In this document: positions 9,539-20,448 of the stretch, piece after piece
How the letters are laid out: each line of letters begins with the position of its first letter
Numbering within the stretch: the stretch's first letter is position 1
Assembly (NCBI GenBank): GCA_011763485.2
Contig: JAANSK020193321.1
Span: 1 to 24,679, forward strand
Source of the DNA: Isoetes engelmannii
Lineage: Eukaryota > Streptophyta > Lycopodiopsida > Isoetales > Isoetaceae
DNA length: 24,679 nucleotides
Direction of reading: 5' to 3'
Notes under the pieces: model-generated
What the model was told of the DNA's origin: nothing
The model's database searches: none
What the model saw: the letters and a program-made list of their open reading frames with translations, nothing else
Program-made: the position numbers and the translations under genes

Positions 9539-12145
9539 ATGCCAAGGAGACCACCTGGACGAGGACAATGGACCGAGGAACAAATGGTGAACATACTAGA
9601 CGAGGTTAGTGAGTATGACATATCTGTTAAAGAGGCATCTAGAAGGTCTGGAATCCCAAGATCCACCATAAGGGACTGATTTTATGGTAGGATACACAAG
9701 CAGTCAGGTAATTCTCATATTCTAACCACTCTTCAAGAAAAGGAATTAGTGGCCTGGGCACTAACTAGGGCAGAGCAGAGCATGGGGGTCACACTAAAGG
9801 TAGTCAAAGAGAGGGCTGCAGAAATGGCACGGAAAGGGAGTAACTGTAACTTATCTGGGATTCCTGGTAGCAAATGGTGAAAGCTCTTCAAACAGAGGCA
9901 TCTGAAGTCTCCATTAGAACCACAGAGACATTAGATCTAGTCCGGGCCCATGCAATGACACAAGAAAACTTAGATAACTCTATGTTGGCCTTAAGCAAAT
10001 ATATAACTAGTTCAAGTTTCCACCCTCCAGGATATGGAATTCTGATGGGACTGGCATCCAGGCTAGGAAGGTAAAGGGAATGAAGATCATAGGCAAGAAA
10101 GGAGAAAGTAGGGTCATTGAGGTTGTCACGAATAGCATGGAGTGGGTAACAATACTGGTATGTGTTAATGCAGAAGGGTTTAAGATACCCAACATGTACG
10201 TATTCAAGGGTGCACGAATGAGGCAAGATAGCATTGCCAGATGTGAGGAGGGGGCAATCCAGACTGTTCAGCCTTCGGCATGGATGATACATAACTATTC
10301 AAGTCCTGGCTGCCACATTTTGCTTCGAGGGTCCAAGGTGGAGTATCTCTAAAAGAGCCACATCTTGTAATACTGGATGGACACGGTAGCCATGTGGCTA
10401 GAAGTGATTCTGGAAGTAAGGGAGAAGTGCATCCACTTTGCCTTGTTGCCAGCACATACATCCCATAGGTTACAGCCTTTAGATATAGCATGCTATGCTC
10501 CAGTTAAAAGGTTGAGGTATGTAGGACAGAGCCAAAGAGAGCTTGAGGTCTGTAGGAAAGAGCCAAAGAGGGAGGATATAGCAGAGCTAATATATCGGTC
10601 AATTGAAGAAGGCCTAACGCCTAGGAACATCAAGGTAGGTTTCAAGGCAACAGGCATATGGCCTTTCAAACTAAGAAAGTTAAGCTAGGTCAAAAGCCAC
10701 TAGGTTTGGTCGGGTGCCCGTGGAGGGGCTTGCAGACATTCCTAAGATGGATGAAGAGAGCAACTATAAAGTTGAGGAGTTAGAACGATTCAAAGTGGAT
10801 GATATGCAGCAGTTGTAGGGAGCACAACTGGCCATGCCAGCTGTTGATGTGCATCATGTTGTCCAGTAGGCCACTGATGGCCATGTAAGTGCACCTGATG
10901 ATGAAGAGGTTGCAGCCAATGTTGTGCATGCATCCCAAGCTGAAGTTCCAGAAGATGGTAATCTATAGGACAATGACAACCCCCCATTTGAATATGTCCA
11001 TGCTTCTGTGCCATGTGTGTTGCCAGGTCCTTCCATGACACAATGCCAAACAAGCCTGCTACAACTCAAGCTATGAGGGCCACTCAGCCCGGTGTGCAGC
11101 TATTCCAGTCCATCAGGACAAGGAAGAGGGGTTTTGCACCAGATCTGAGAGCATGGTGCAAATCTCTAATGATGGCTTCTATCAGGCCTTGGCAGCTGAT
11201 AAGGCTAGGAGGTTGGAGACCGAGAAATTAAGGAATGAGCAGGTTACATACAGGAAAGCTGAGACTGCTAGAAGTAAAGAGGAAAGGGCAGAGGCTGCCA
11301 TAAGAGTCCAAGAGAATAGAGAGGATAGAGAGAACAAGAAAAAAGCAGATGCTGCATTTGAGGCAAGTACAACCAGGCTTAGGGGAGGCGTGTCCAGGGT
11401 TGCATCAATCTTCAGCTTCCAGAGAGGACTGAGTAAGGAGGTTAGGAGCAAGAGGTTGGAGGTTAGAAACATGATGAGAATGAGGCAAGGGCTGGGCCCA
11501 ATTGGGGTTCCAACTGCTCATACTAATAGGCTGGACCATGAACATCTGCATGATTGTGCGTTGACAATCCCAAATGTAAGTGACATAACGTGGTTGCACC
11601 TGATAGTGATGAAGTTGCTGAGGTCATGTGTAGATTGGAGGATACTCGCATTTGCTCGGGTGATGTTGGTGGCATTCAGGGTGCTAGCATAGAAGGCTTC
11701 CTCCCTTTGATCAGACCTGTGGCAAACCCCATCAGCACAATCAGGTCACAAAGGAAGACATGGGACCTTGCCAACAAGGGGAGACAGAGATGCATGATGA
11801 TATTGCCCATGGACATTCTATAAGGTTGGATACACAAGGATGGGTCAATTATGCTACAGCAAACACTGGACCCACACATGATCATGATCAGGCCATAGGC
11901 AATAAGGATAGTCAAGGATTTAATTTCTAGGGCCAGGGGAATAGATGTGGATTTTGCAAAGACCTAGAGGGCAGACATGGCTCGTTGCACGCAGCCAACA
12001 CCTAGGTTTAAGGAGGGGATGACATTCACTTCTAAGGTATGTTTAGTATTCAGTCCTTTGTGAGTGTTGTGGTGTAGTGTGGACATACTAACCTTGACAT
12101 TGTTTGCAGGCATCTGAAGATAGTGATGAAACCATAGACAACTGA
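9539..12145 (+). pseudogene. Decayed pogo/Tigger-like (CENP-B/DDE_1) transposase
   Basis: ATG 9539 opens an HTH_psq/CENP-B-type N-terminus (GQWTEEQMVNILDEVSEYDI, then SRRSGIPRSTIRD). It continues through a CENPB HTH region (GIPGSKW, then LVRAHAMTQENLDN) to a DDE_1 catalytic domain. Visible catalytic positions are Asp at 10044 (NSDGTG, where the family has N-x-DETG), Asp at 10376 (ILDGHGSH) and Asp at 10482 (SHRLQPLDIACYAP), a spacing of about 110 and 35 residues. Stops at 9677 (CGA to TGA likely) and 9878 (TGG to TGA likely), and frameshifts near 9900, 10010, 10300 and 10400, break the gene. A Glu/Arg/Lys-rich coiled coil (frame 11153-11600) and a short end with an intact 73-bp intron (12037-12109, tactaac branch motif) lead to stop 12143. 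Terminal inverted repeats were not found. Confidence 0.85.
12037..12109 (+). other. Spliceosomal intron near the 3' end of the transposase relic
   Basis: Donor AAG|gtatgt, branch motif tactaac at about 12087-12093, and acceptor tttgcag. Joining gives an acidic tail SKASEDSDETIDN and a stop at 12143-12145. The clean intron signals suggest the source transposase gene was expressed and spliced before it decayed. Confidence 0.55.
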
Positions 12146-12334
12146 CCACACAATTCATTGCATAACCTACAAGTTAATTAGACTGTTGATTGCAAAATTG
12201 ATTAAGGGCCGAACTTGTATTGACTAGCTAGGACAGTTGAGTGTAATTAAGTGATTGCTATCCCTGATACAACTTGCTAGGTTCAATTCTATATCTGAAT
12301 ATGGTAGCTACTTCACTGACTAATTCAGTTTATT

Positions 12335-12352
12335 AGGAAGGAAGGAAGGAAG
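12335..12352 (-). repeat. (TTCC)n microsatellite at LINE 3' end
   Basis: AGGA repeated about 4.5 times on the plus strand, reading as (CTTC)n on the minus strand. It lies directly beyond the 3' UTR of the minus-strand LINE fragment, where non-LTR elements of several clades carry a short simple-repeat tail instead of poly(A). Confidence 0.6.
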
Positions 12353-12831
12353 TATATTTTAACGTCCACGGAGGCCAAAGGCCTATGAGACGGTACATGC
12401 AGAGAACAATCAACACCCAAGCCCAACACCAAAAAACAAACAATATAACTGTACAGTGGATCCCTACTATCGGGATGAAAAAACCCCCACGTGGGAGGAA
12501 AAACCCTAACAATAGGCTCTCAAATACCTTGTCCCAGAAGAGAGAGTCTAGTGGTCGAGACCTGGAGGATGTAGGAACCCAGCCGTGTCACCATAGGTGA
12601 TGCGAGCAACTTATGTAGCGGCGTATTAGAACATCTAAGATCAGCGTGAGCTGCTCGGACATTAGCATATGTCGGGCACTGCTGGAGGGCATGGTGCTCA
12701 TCCTCCACCATGTGCATCTCACAACACTGACATAACCTCTCCTCCCTGGGGATGATGTGGCCCCCGTTCACACCCCAGCGACCCATCTCAATTCTGAGGT
12801 GATGGGTAGTGAGATAATCTGACCATGCACA
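12353..12831 (-). mobile_element. 5'-truncated LINE: reverse-transcriptase C-terminal zinc-knuckle and 3' UTR
   Basis: The minus-strand frame from about 12831 to stop 12520 reads HHLRIEMGRW, a GVNGG turn, PREERLCQCC, VEDEHHALQQCP and TYANVR. This is the C-terminal region of LINE reverse transcriptases (R-x-GRW, RLC-x-x-C, EDE-x-H-x4-C), with the CxxC...HxxxxC metal-binding set intact. Upstream of this (higher coordinates) the frame meets a stop and the RT core is absent, so the copy is 5'-truncated, as usual for target-primed insertion. About 170 bp of 3' UTR follow before the (TTCC)n tail. Flanking target-site duplications were not confirmed. Confidence 0.65.
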
Positions 12832-12948
12832 TGTTCACTTTAGCTTCACAACATACTTTATATTGGAATGGAAGAAGGAATACAAAAGGAGAAGATAAAC
12901 AATAACAAAGTAATGATGAAAGAGCTTGCATGGCATTATCCATTGCAG

Positions 12949-12980
<32 letters not shown>

Positions 12981-13400
12981 CCCCAAGGGCTAATACAACA
13001 GGATGGCCCGTACATCTACCGGAAAATTTTTGGCACTCAGTCCATACCACAATGTGATAAAAAATATTGGGGGAGGGGACGGGGGCATACCCGCCATAAC
13101 CACATCGAAAGCAAATGAAAAAACCTGAAGGGGCATCGTCCAGGGATGGCCTTGCAAGAATCCGAGGGGCAGTCAAGGCCCCATGAGGCTCCATAATAGC
13201 ACATTGTCCCCTTCAAACATCACAATCTGGCAATGGATTAATTCATAATCAAACCAGGCCGCTTCCACTTGGGATACTATTTCGGGGCAGACCTCGACAT
13301 GCAGGGATGAACCAATCTCTATGGTCACCTCGACTGGTGTCACCAAGCAGTTTCGAACTGAAAATACGTTTGGAATAATGGGCATAATAGAGCCGCAAGG
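12949..13400 (-). mobile_element. Probable L1-type LINE 3' end with poly(A), decayed
   Basis: A run of 21 T (12949-12969) on the plus strand is a poly(A) tail on the minus strand. Just 5' of it, minus strand, lies gtattagcccttggggctt, the kind of sequence that ends plant L1 elements. Further upstream a minus-strand frame (13173-13385) reads VEVTIEIGSSL and a WFDYELIHC-like stretch, faintly like the region before the zinc knuckle in plant L1 ORF1/DUF4283 proteins. That resemblance is weak. The whole may be a deleted L1 copy or a retroposed fragment. Confidence 0.35.
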
Positions 13401-13639
13401 GCTAGGAAGGGCATACGGACCATTGCGAGGTCATTTACCAGGAGGAGTGACCCTCCTACCAGATGTGGCAGTGTCCCATGTCGGACTGCAACTTGGGAAG
13501 CTCGTTTTTCATGGGTGGTCCATGATAAAGGCTATCCAAAACTCTGTTCATGCAAAACATGTGGTCAGAACCGCAAAAAAAATCCAAAAAGAAGACAAGA
13601 TCCAAGTGCGCTTACCTCTGACACTTTGAATTGATCGAA

Positions 13640-14330
13640 GATACTTCTGCTTCAAATAGAAGACAACAATGTCCTTCAATTTAAATTCAGAAGGGAATGA
13701 TGGGTCCGACGTGGTCTGGGCCTCGGAGATTGTCAGGAATATCGGTCTTAAAGGTGGAATTAAAGAACTACAGGTGGGGTAGGGAATGTCTTAGTCGTTA
13801 GCGAAGGCAGCGATTGAAGAATTGGAGGGGGTTCCTGACATTTAGGATGATATTTCAGTGGAGTTGGGGCCAACTAGGGCACGTTATCGTTAGCTAGGGG
13901 CGCGGTGGGAGGCACCCTATGGGCATGGTAGGCTTCGAATACAGCATCCACGGGTTAAGTGAGGAGCCACGGGTTAAGTGAGTGGCCGCATCCCCCCTCC
14001 CTCGCGCTTGTGGAGACTGCCCGGTGTATAGTATTGTGGGAGGGCGTGCCCTGGGGCCCTCCAGGCGAATCAGGTGGCATACTTGGCGGGTTCGTCAGGC
14101 CGCACCACTGTCGACGGACGGCTAACCCTCACCACGGAGGGGGTTAGTGACATAACGATGGGGAACGTTAGACCCCCCCCCCAAGATGCAATGACCTATA
14201 TTTTCCAAACGTGGCCGAATTTCAAGAGTTTTTGTTCTGCAACGTTGTTCTCCATAACATTAGAAATCTAAAAAGCCAGGCGACTGGCCAACCGAGCCAA
14301 ATCTATGAGACTTAGGGCATTTCGCCCCCA
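13640..14330. other. GC-richer unassigned stretch with a 19-bp tandem repeat
   Basis: No gene recognised. A 19-bp unit ccacgggttaagtgaggag is repeated head to tail at 13948-13966 and 13967-13985, differing only near its end. The plus frame at 13959-14271 is locally open but shows no domain. A C run occurs at about 14173-14182. The composition differs from the AT-rich flanks, which suggests inserted element DNA. Confidence 0.35.
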
Positions 14331-14340
14331 TGGCCACCTG

Positions 14341-14890
14341 ACCCAGGATGCTTCGATTCTATAAATATGGGAAATTCCCCTCTCCAACAATGCATCATTG
14401 TCCAGGAGGATGCTTCATCTAACCCGAACCACTTGGAATGGACAAGTGTTCAAGCAAAGGATACGAAGGTGTCATTTGCTCATTCCTTCTCTGGATTAGT
14501 TTATCTACACATTAGCACATATCAATAAATCCATATATACAAAAATATACCACTTTGATGGATGGTCATCCCTCAACACGTAGAACATATTATATAATGC
14601 ATCACATATGGAGGTTCCTACCTTGGCTCAATGTGATGTTCCCCGAACCTATACGATGCTCCTATTGTATAAATACGAGAAATTCCCCTTCTTCACGATA
14701 TACTATCACCGAGAAATGCCCATCATCTAACTCAAACCACTTATGATGGATAAGTGCATGAGCAAAGGACAAGAAGGTCCGAAGCATATTTATAAGTTAG
14801 CACCTCGAGAGATGGTCTATCCATCATCATCAACAACAACATCGAACATACATAATGCATCACATATGGGGGTTCCTACCCTGGTTCAGA
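14341..14890 (+). repeat. Two-copy tandem repeat with TATAAATA motifs
   Basis: Copy 1 (about 14341-14640) and copy 2 (about 14650-14890) share, in the same order, a gtataaata / ctataaata box, gaaattcccct, catctaac with caaaccactt-like sequence, gagcaaaggayacgaaggt-like sequence, and later ataatgcatcacatatgg with ggttcctacc. Divergence is moderate and the spacing differs. Each copy has a TATA-type box, so the source could have been a promoter or an LTR U3 region. No gene is attached. Confidence 0.6.
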
Positions 14891-15653
14891 CTCCAATGGA
14901 GGGTGTGACTGATCGCATATATGTGACAATTGTCTTCGTATTAGACCCATACCAAATGATGATGAATTCCCCTCTAATGCTAATTGTGAGACATAATATT
15001 CTTATCCCCAAGGTCAAACGTCCAAATATCATTAGCATAGGTACAAAGGAAGTTAGCATCGAGATCATGAGTTGAACCAATATCAAGATCTTTGTTTAGA
15101 ATGAGATCTAGACAAGGAGGAAGGTCTAATGCAAGGGTAAGGTGTGAAGTATAAGTAGACATTGGTATTGGATCACAAATTGAAGGATTTATAGCACATG
15201 AGCAGGATCTAGAGCATGAATATATAGGGACAAGGCATGAGCATACTCAAGAACTGGAGCAGGAATGTTAATAGATATTGATGCCAACTCTAGATCGGGA
15301 CAACAACATGATCTGAAACTGAGGAGCATCGGGACACAAAGGCATATTGGAGATAGAATCGGAGCTCAAGCTTGAACTAGACTAGGATTGGAAGCAGAAA
15401 TAGGAATGGGGACGGAATTGGATTAAGAGCTAAAATAGAATCATGAACTGGATATGAAACTGCTAGTTGACCATCCAACTGCACTTGTCTCTGCTCAACA
15501 TCAAGCTGCATAATATTCCTCTTCAACTAAGATAATGATGATAGAATGATGCTGCAATCTTTCTACCTCTTGCATAATACTCGTTGATTGATTTTCCATA
15601 ATGGAAGAAAATCCTCGGACTGGGTCGAACCAAATAGAGTTTATGCTTCAAAC

Positions 15654-16330
15654 TGTCACGAACCTACATGTAAGATATCAAAGAACTACAAGCCAAGAAC
15701 ATAGAATACTCGAGAAAGATCAGAAACTACATTGAAAACATAGTATGTACAATGCCACGAACGGCGCAAGAGAACAAGGAAACTTCGACAAGAAAGATTC
15801 GCAACTGGCATTGAAGCAGAATGGTTCTATCATCCTCGAACGTCTATATATATAGTGCCCTATTGCCTGAACTCCAATAGCAAATGATTGCCACCTAGCA
15901 TAGGTGAATGTGTACCACTTTGCGAGCATGCAGAACACCACTTAGCATAGGTGCATGAATGACACTTGAGATACATAATAGAAGACGTTTGGCATAACTT
16001 TATAATCATGGCAATAATGCACTTGAAAAAAGTTGATGACATGTAATCAAAAGGTCTTGGATTTGAAACCCATCTCCAACATAAGCCTTTTGCATCTCTC
16101 TCTTTGTATTAGACCCACACGGTCGTCACACATGGCTTATTAGCTTATCTCACTCCTCGAGGGTCCACATTGTTTCTTATATCCTTCAAGGCATATGGCT
16201 TCTTAGCTTGTCTTACCCCTTGAGGGCCCATATTATTACTTATATCCTTCAGGGCATGAGCCACTATTCTTCTGTATCATGTTAGCTTGTCTTATTCCAA
16301 ACCACAATGATGATATTCCGAGATGTAACA
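15654..16330 (-). mobile_element. Candidate LTR of a minus-strand LTR retrotransposon
   Basis: Read on the minus strand, the segment starts TGTTACATCTCGGAATATC, a start seen in many plant Ty3/gypsy LTRs, and ends TTCGTGACA, giving TG...CA termini and 677 bp. A TATATATATAG box sits near 15843-15853, about 480 bp in, so U3/R/U5 proportions are reasonable. Beyond it (minus strand) an ATG at 15599 opens a short Met-Glu-Asn frame that soon meets a stop, in the position of a gag leader. No convincing primer-binding site and no second LTR were found in the window, so this rests on termini and TATA placement. Confidence 0.35.
16128..16262 (+). repeat. 66-bp tandem duplication
   Basis: The unit reading about ayatggcttmttagcttrtct, then cctygagggyccayatt and cttatatccttca, is repeated twice head to tail (about 16130-16195 and 16196-16260) with roughly ten differences. 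It lies inside the candidate LTR, where short internal duplications are common. Confidence 0.7.
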
Positions 16331-17470
16331 TTATAAGTATCTAATTATTACTCTAGCTATCCTCTAAGTTAAATTCCCTTTATGTCAGCAGACCATCATT
16401 ATGAGGACTGTTATGAGCAGGGTAAGAGGACTGTTGACTCGACACCAGAGGCGTTACGAGATGGTGTGGAGAAATCATATGCATGGCCATCTTCATTGAC
16501 CTTGTTCATGAGTTATTTTGTTTTTTTTTTTAGCGCAACAACCCAACCCTGGGTGACACCTTGTCTGAAACAATGACATGGTCTAGGTTTTGACCATTTG
16601 ATACGCATACACGTTTGAGAAAAATAGATGAACCATGTCTGTTAGGGAACGTCACCCTGACTCTCATCTCGCCAATTCTTGCTTTCAATCTATTCTCAAC
16701 CCAACCTACATTATGTTCATGATATTTGTTATTAAATTGAGACTCACCTGTGAAGATCGTACGTACTTCCTGGCCTCTCATTACCAAGATATGTTAGAAT
16801 CTGTTTAATAGTAATTGGGAATAATCCTGTGAAATCCAAACATAGTGTGCAGCTAAAAACCCCACTGCCCGAAAGACCATTCTTCTCCATAGACCTGTAG
16901 AGGTAGGAAAAAATAGGAAACATACACACAAGGCATCAGTTATGCTGCCATATATTGAAGCAGTCACACGTCCTAACATTCACAACCCTAAATCAACAAA
17001 TAAAGGGGCAAGCACCTGAACAACGTCATGGAAGATGCTAGCCACACCAATGCCGTCCTTGAAAAACTTGTTTATGTTAAGAATGCAGTTGTGGTCTTGC
17101 AGACAACATCTTGTCCACATTATAGACATGGAGAACAAACTACGACATGATGGTGTGGCCCTCTACATGTACTTCAAAAGAAAGTTTAACATCATTTGTC
17201 AGATCCTTTTGACCCTGATCATACATTTTCGGAACACATATTTATCTCCTCCTTCTCCTTTCTCTGAACCACGAAGTATCCTCCCGGCTTTCTTCATAGT
17301 TTTTTCATAGTTTTCGTTACATGCAACTCCTAGTCCGACTGAAGAGCTAGTCCGCCTGAACAGACTGCATGCTCGAATTTAGAATGCGTGTAGGGGTGTC
17401 AAATTTTTTTTGGATCTTATCTCCACCCGTAGAAATATCATCTGATGGGCTTATTCCGACCTTTGCTTCA
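16331..17470. other. Unassigned stretch, possible minus-strand retroposed remnant
   Basis: A run of 11 T at 16521-16531 could be the poly(A) tail of a minus-strand insert. Minus-strand frames upstream of it (16530-16787, 16744-16979) stay open for 60-85 codons and can be linked by frameshifts, but no family was recognised. Otherwise this is AT-rich DNA without a gene. Confidence 0.25.
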
Positions 17471-17479
17471 ATCTAAGCC

Positions 17480-17489
17480 CTATATAAAG
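17480..17489 (+). promoter_or_regulatory. TATA box of the ZGPAT-like gene
   Basis: CTATATAAAG lies about 180 bases before the main ATG. A pyrimidine-rich cttctcccatcctcatct tract follows at 17512-17529, near the expected start site. This implies a 5' UTR of about 150 bases, which contains three upstream ATGs. Confidence 0.65.
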
Positions 17490-17596
17490 GACATTCTCCG
17501 AATATACCCAGCTTCTCCCATCCTCATCTAGGGTATGCCCTTCGGCAACCCAAAAGAATGTACGTTTATACATAGAATTATCGTAAAAAAACGTGC

Positions 17597-17709
17597 ATGC
17601 CCTAATGTGGCTGATATCCTCGCCTAAATGTGGGGAATTTGGACCGGCTCAAAACGAATTTGGGCATGGCGGAGCTGCTTCTCGAACAGGAGCTAGAGGA
17701 GGAGTATGA
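17597..17709 (+). promoter_or_regulatory. Upstream ORFs in the ZGPAT-like 5' UTR
   Basis: Three ATGs precede the main start at 17666. uORF1 is ATG CCC TAA (17597-17605). Its stop overlaps the ATG of uORF2 (17605-17709, 34 codons) as TAATG. uORF3 runs 17628-17696. uORF2 and uORF3 are out of frame with and overlap the main start. All three lack a purine at -3 or lie in weak context, whereas the main ATG has G at -3 and +4, so leaky scanning is expected. A role in lowering translation is inference. Confidence 0.5.
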
Positions 17710-20448
17710 GAAACAGAAAGAATTATTAACATCGGTCAGAGAAGCACTTGCCGCGGATCCCACAGACAATGAACTTAGTCTGGTATGTATGTATGTATGT
17801 TGGCTCCAATGATTTGCATATTTCTTTATACTGGATCAATACATCTCATAGTTAGGTTTGAAATTAGGTTTGATTTTTTCTCGCTCAACATAGTATCAAG
17901 AAGCATCATAGAATGAGGTTGCTATTGCAAGACAAATTTAATTGTAAATTATTTAGGTGGACATGCATTGGTGGATTTTAGCAATCTTAAAAAGGCGTTT
18001 GATCCTTTTATTTAAGGTGCACGATGAACTGCTTGTTGCACTTGGCGCAGCAGAGGAAAGTCTTTTATCTCTAAAGCGAGAACGCCTTTTAAAAGAGGTC
18101 AATTCATTGCCAAATTCAATATTTGAATCTAGTTCGCCACATGGACCTGAACCATCAGTTGAACCAGCACAAGAAAATGGGAGATTTAATGTGGGTGCTA
18201 GATATTGGTTTAGACATACAGACGGCCAATGGTATATTGGAAAAATCTTGGAGCTGGAAGATAAAAATGCAGCACGCGTGGCGTTTTCTACACCAACAGA
18301 TGAAAATGCACAGGTAAGATTTTTCTCTACACTACTAGGCATTAAAGTCACTAACATGGCATAAAGAAGTTGCTATTATTATGATTTATCCCAGTTAGGG
18401 ATGTATGAAACTATCATTTTGCAAACAACACTGTTAAGTGGGTATTATGATTTACTGCTAATGTTATGCTTGGAACCATACAGCTTTCATTCATCATCTT
18501 TGCATTGTAGCTCTGTTGGAAAACTTGGATTTTGGCTTGTTATGACCGCATAAAAAACATCCGAGCAACATCTCCAAAATGGAATCGTTTTTCAGTAACA
18601 AGTTTCAAGTGCTCGAAGACCTTAGCTATATATATATTTTTCTTACATATTCTTATACCTTTTGGCCATGAAAACAATATGCAGCCTTGCAACTTATTTC
18701 TTTGCAGCCTTGTAGCACCTGAGACTTCTAGTTCTTTGTGCACGTTTAATAGGACAACGTGAAACAGTTCCAAAAGCTTCACACACTTCTCTTGTTCCCA
18801 AGTTTGTCTTTATCGTGTATACAGTTTGCTAGTTGTTTTGGTGCAGTTGACTACATCAGGAAAGCCAATAGATAGGGAGGCTTTTAGTTTCTTATTATTT
18901 GCTTTAAATTATGCTTGTCAACTGAAATTTAACTTGCTCTCTTAATAGTTCTTGTTATTCATCTTGTGGTGGTAATTGCCAGAATATAAAATCGAGATCT
19001 GGAGAAATGTCAACCGCTGAATTAGTGTGTTGGGTTTCGTGCTCATTTGAAGATACTGGATCCATGGCCTGCTATTGTCTAACATTCTCGGTCCAGTGCA
19101 GATCTGCAGATTTTACCTGCAGCAGCGGTGCCGTTTTGGTAGTAATTGTCGGGCATCACATGGTGAGCAGTTAGTTCTTTTATGGAACCTCGGTATATAA
19201 GAACTCTCGCTCATGCTCAGACATGCATTTTACTTGAGACATTTTTGACACAAATGGTAGCTTCCGTAGCCAAAGAAGGAAAAAGTACCACATGCCCTTT
19301 TTCCCACTAACCAGTCAAACAAGAATTGAAATTGCACGTTGTTTCTGAAAGATATGCAAATGGTTTTAGATGTTAAAATTTTAAGCTTAGTGTCATGAAA
19401 GAAGTTTGCTACGTTGGACGTTCTGCTGAGACCTTTTATGTTGTTGGCTTTGTCAGGGATCCTAGTGCAGATACGTGCTTTAAAAGAATATATTCCTGAC
19501 AGAATGTCCAGTGTTGCAATTGGCTCTACAGTGCTTGCATGTACTTCTCAGGATGGGAATGGTCTTTGGAAGCTTGCTGAGCTTGATCAGTGGAATGAAG
19601 AATATCAAACAGGCGAGGTAGTCTTCATTGACGATGGACGGAAAGTGGAGGTTGGCCCAAATACGGTAGTTGTTTCAGAGCACCCTCAAGTTGATGAAGG
19701 GAGTAGTGAAAGCTCGCAATCCGAGGATGCCTATGATGATGATCTCGAGGTACCTGGTCTTGGCATGCAGGATTTCTCATTTAAGAACTTTCAAACAGGT
19801 CAGCAGTTAGAAACAGTCACCTTTGCAAAATGGGAACAGCATACTAGGGGAACCGCCTCAAAGATGATGATAAAGATGGGGTATCGGGAAGGAACTGGAC
19901 TTGGTATATCTGGTCAAGGAATTGTAACACCATTGCAAACGAAAGTATTACCTCCAAAGCAGTCTCTTGATTTTATTAGTGAAAATGCATCTGAAGGAGA
20001 CAAGGAAGAAATTTCTGTGAGGAAAAAATCAAGGGGTGGGAAGCGTAAACGGGACCGAAAATTCGCAGAAAGAGCACATGCATTAAAAGCTAAAGAGGAT
20101 AAAAACCCAGATGTCTTTAGTTTTATCAATAATCAGCTTGCTGGAGAAAGAGAGGCACATGATATGAATGAATCTAATAGAAAAAGACCAGATGGTACAA
20201 GACAGAAGTCAAGAGAAGATAGATACTCCCTTGTTGTGCAGGAAGATGAAATCAAGGAAATTAGAAGCAGGGTTGGAAAACTAGAGGAGATGGCACAACG
20301 GAATCGGAAAGATAAAGTAATGTATGAAGCTGTATGTCGAAAATTAGAAGAGGCTAGGAAATCTCTGACTGGAGCAGAAGCAATGCATGCTTCAACCTCA
20401 AACGCTGTACATGCAAAGGAGCAAGAAAAGAAATGGCTACGTTTTTGA
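17666..20448 (+). CDS. ZGPAT-like CCCH zinc finger, Tudor-like and G-patch protein
   Basis: The exons are 17666-17782, 18017-18313, 19102-19162 and 19457-20448. Introns are GT-AG in phases 0, 0 and 1, and the product is 488 residues. Order: N-terminal coiled coil ([17 protein letters not shown], ending in LKRERLL); a Tudor-like segment ([20 protein letters not shown]); one CCCH finger on its own small exon, C-x7-C-x5-C-x3-H ([18 protein letters not shown]); a second Tudor-like segment (AIGSTVLAC, then [11 protein letters not shown]); an acidic Ser/Glu/Asp patch; a G-patch ([20 protein letters not shown]); a basic [13 protein letters not shown] nuclear-localisation-like run; and a C-terminal coiled coil. 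This is the architecture of animal ZGPAT and plant CCCH/G-patch proteins (nucleic-acid binding, nuclear; G-patches typically engage DEAH helicases). The length fits the family, and no lesion is seen. Confidence 0.93.

Noticed and set aside
9050-9669. Minus-strand frames of 103-177 codons opposite the transposase start
   Set aside because: They show no domain and shadow the plus-strand leader and HTH region.
17630-17665. ZGPAT-like start at 17630
   Set aside because: The codon is GTG. ATG 17666 has a strong context and matches the family's N-terminal position.
19414-19456. Independent gene starting at 19414
   Set aside because: The first 43 bases are the end of intron 3. Joining 19162 to 19457 continues the CCCH exon in frame.
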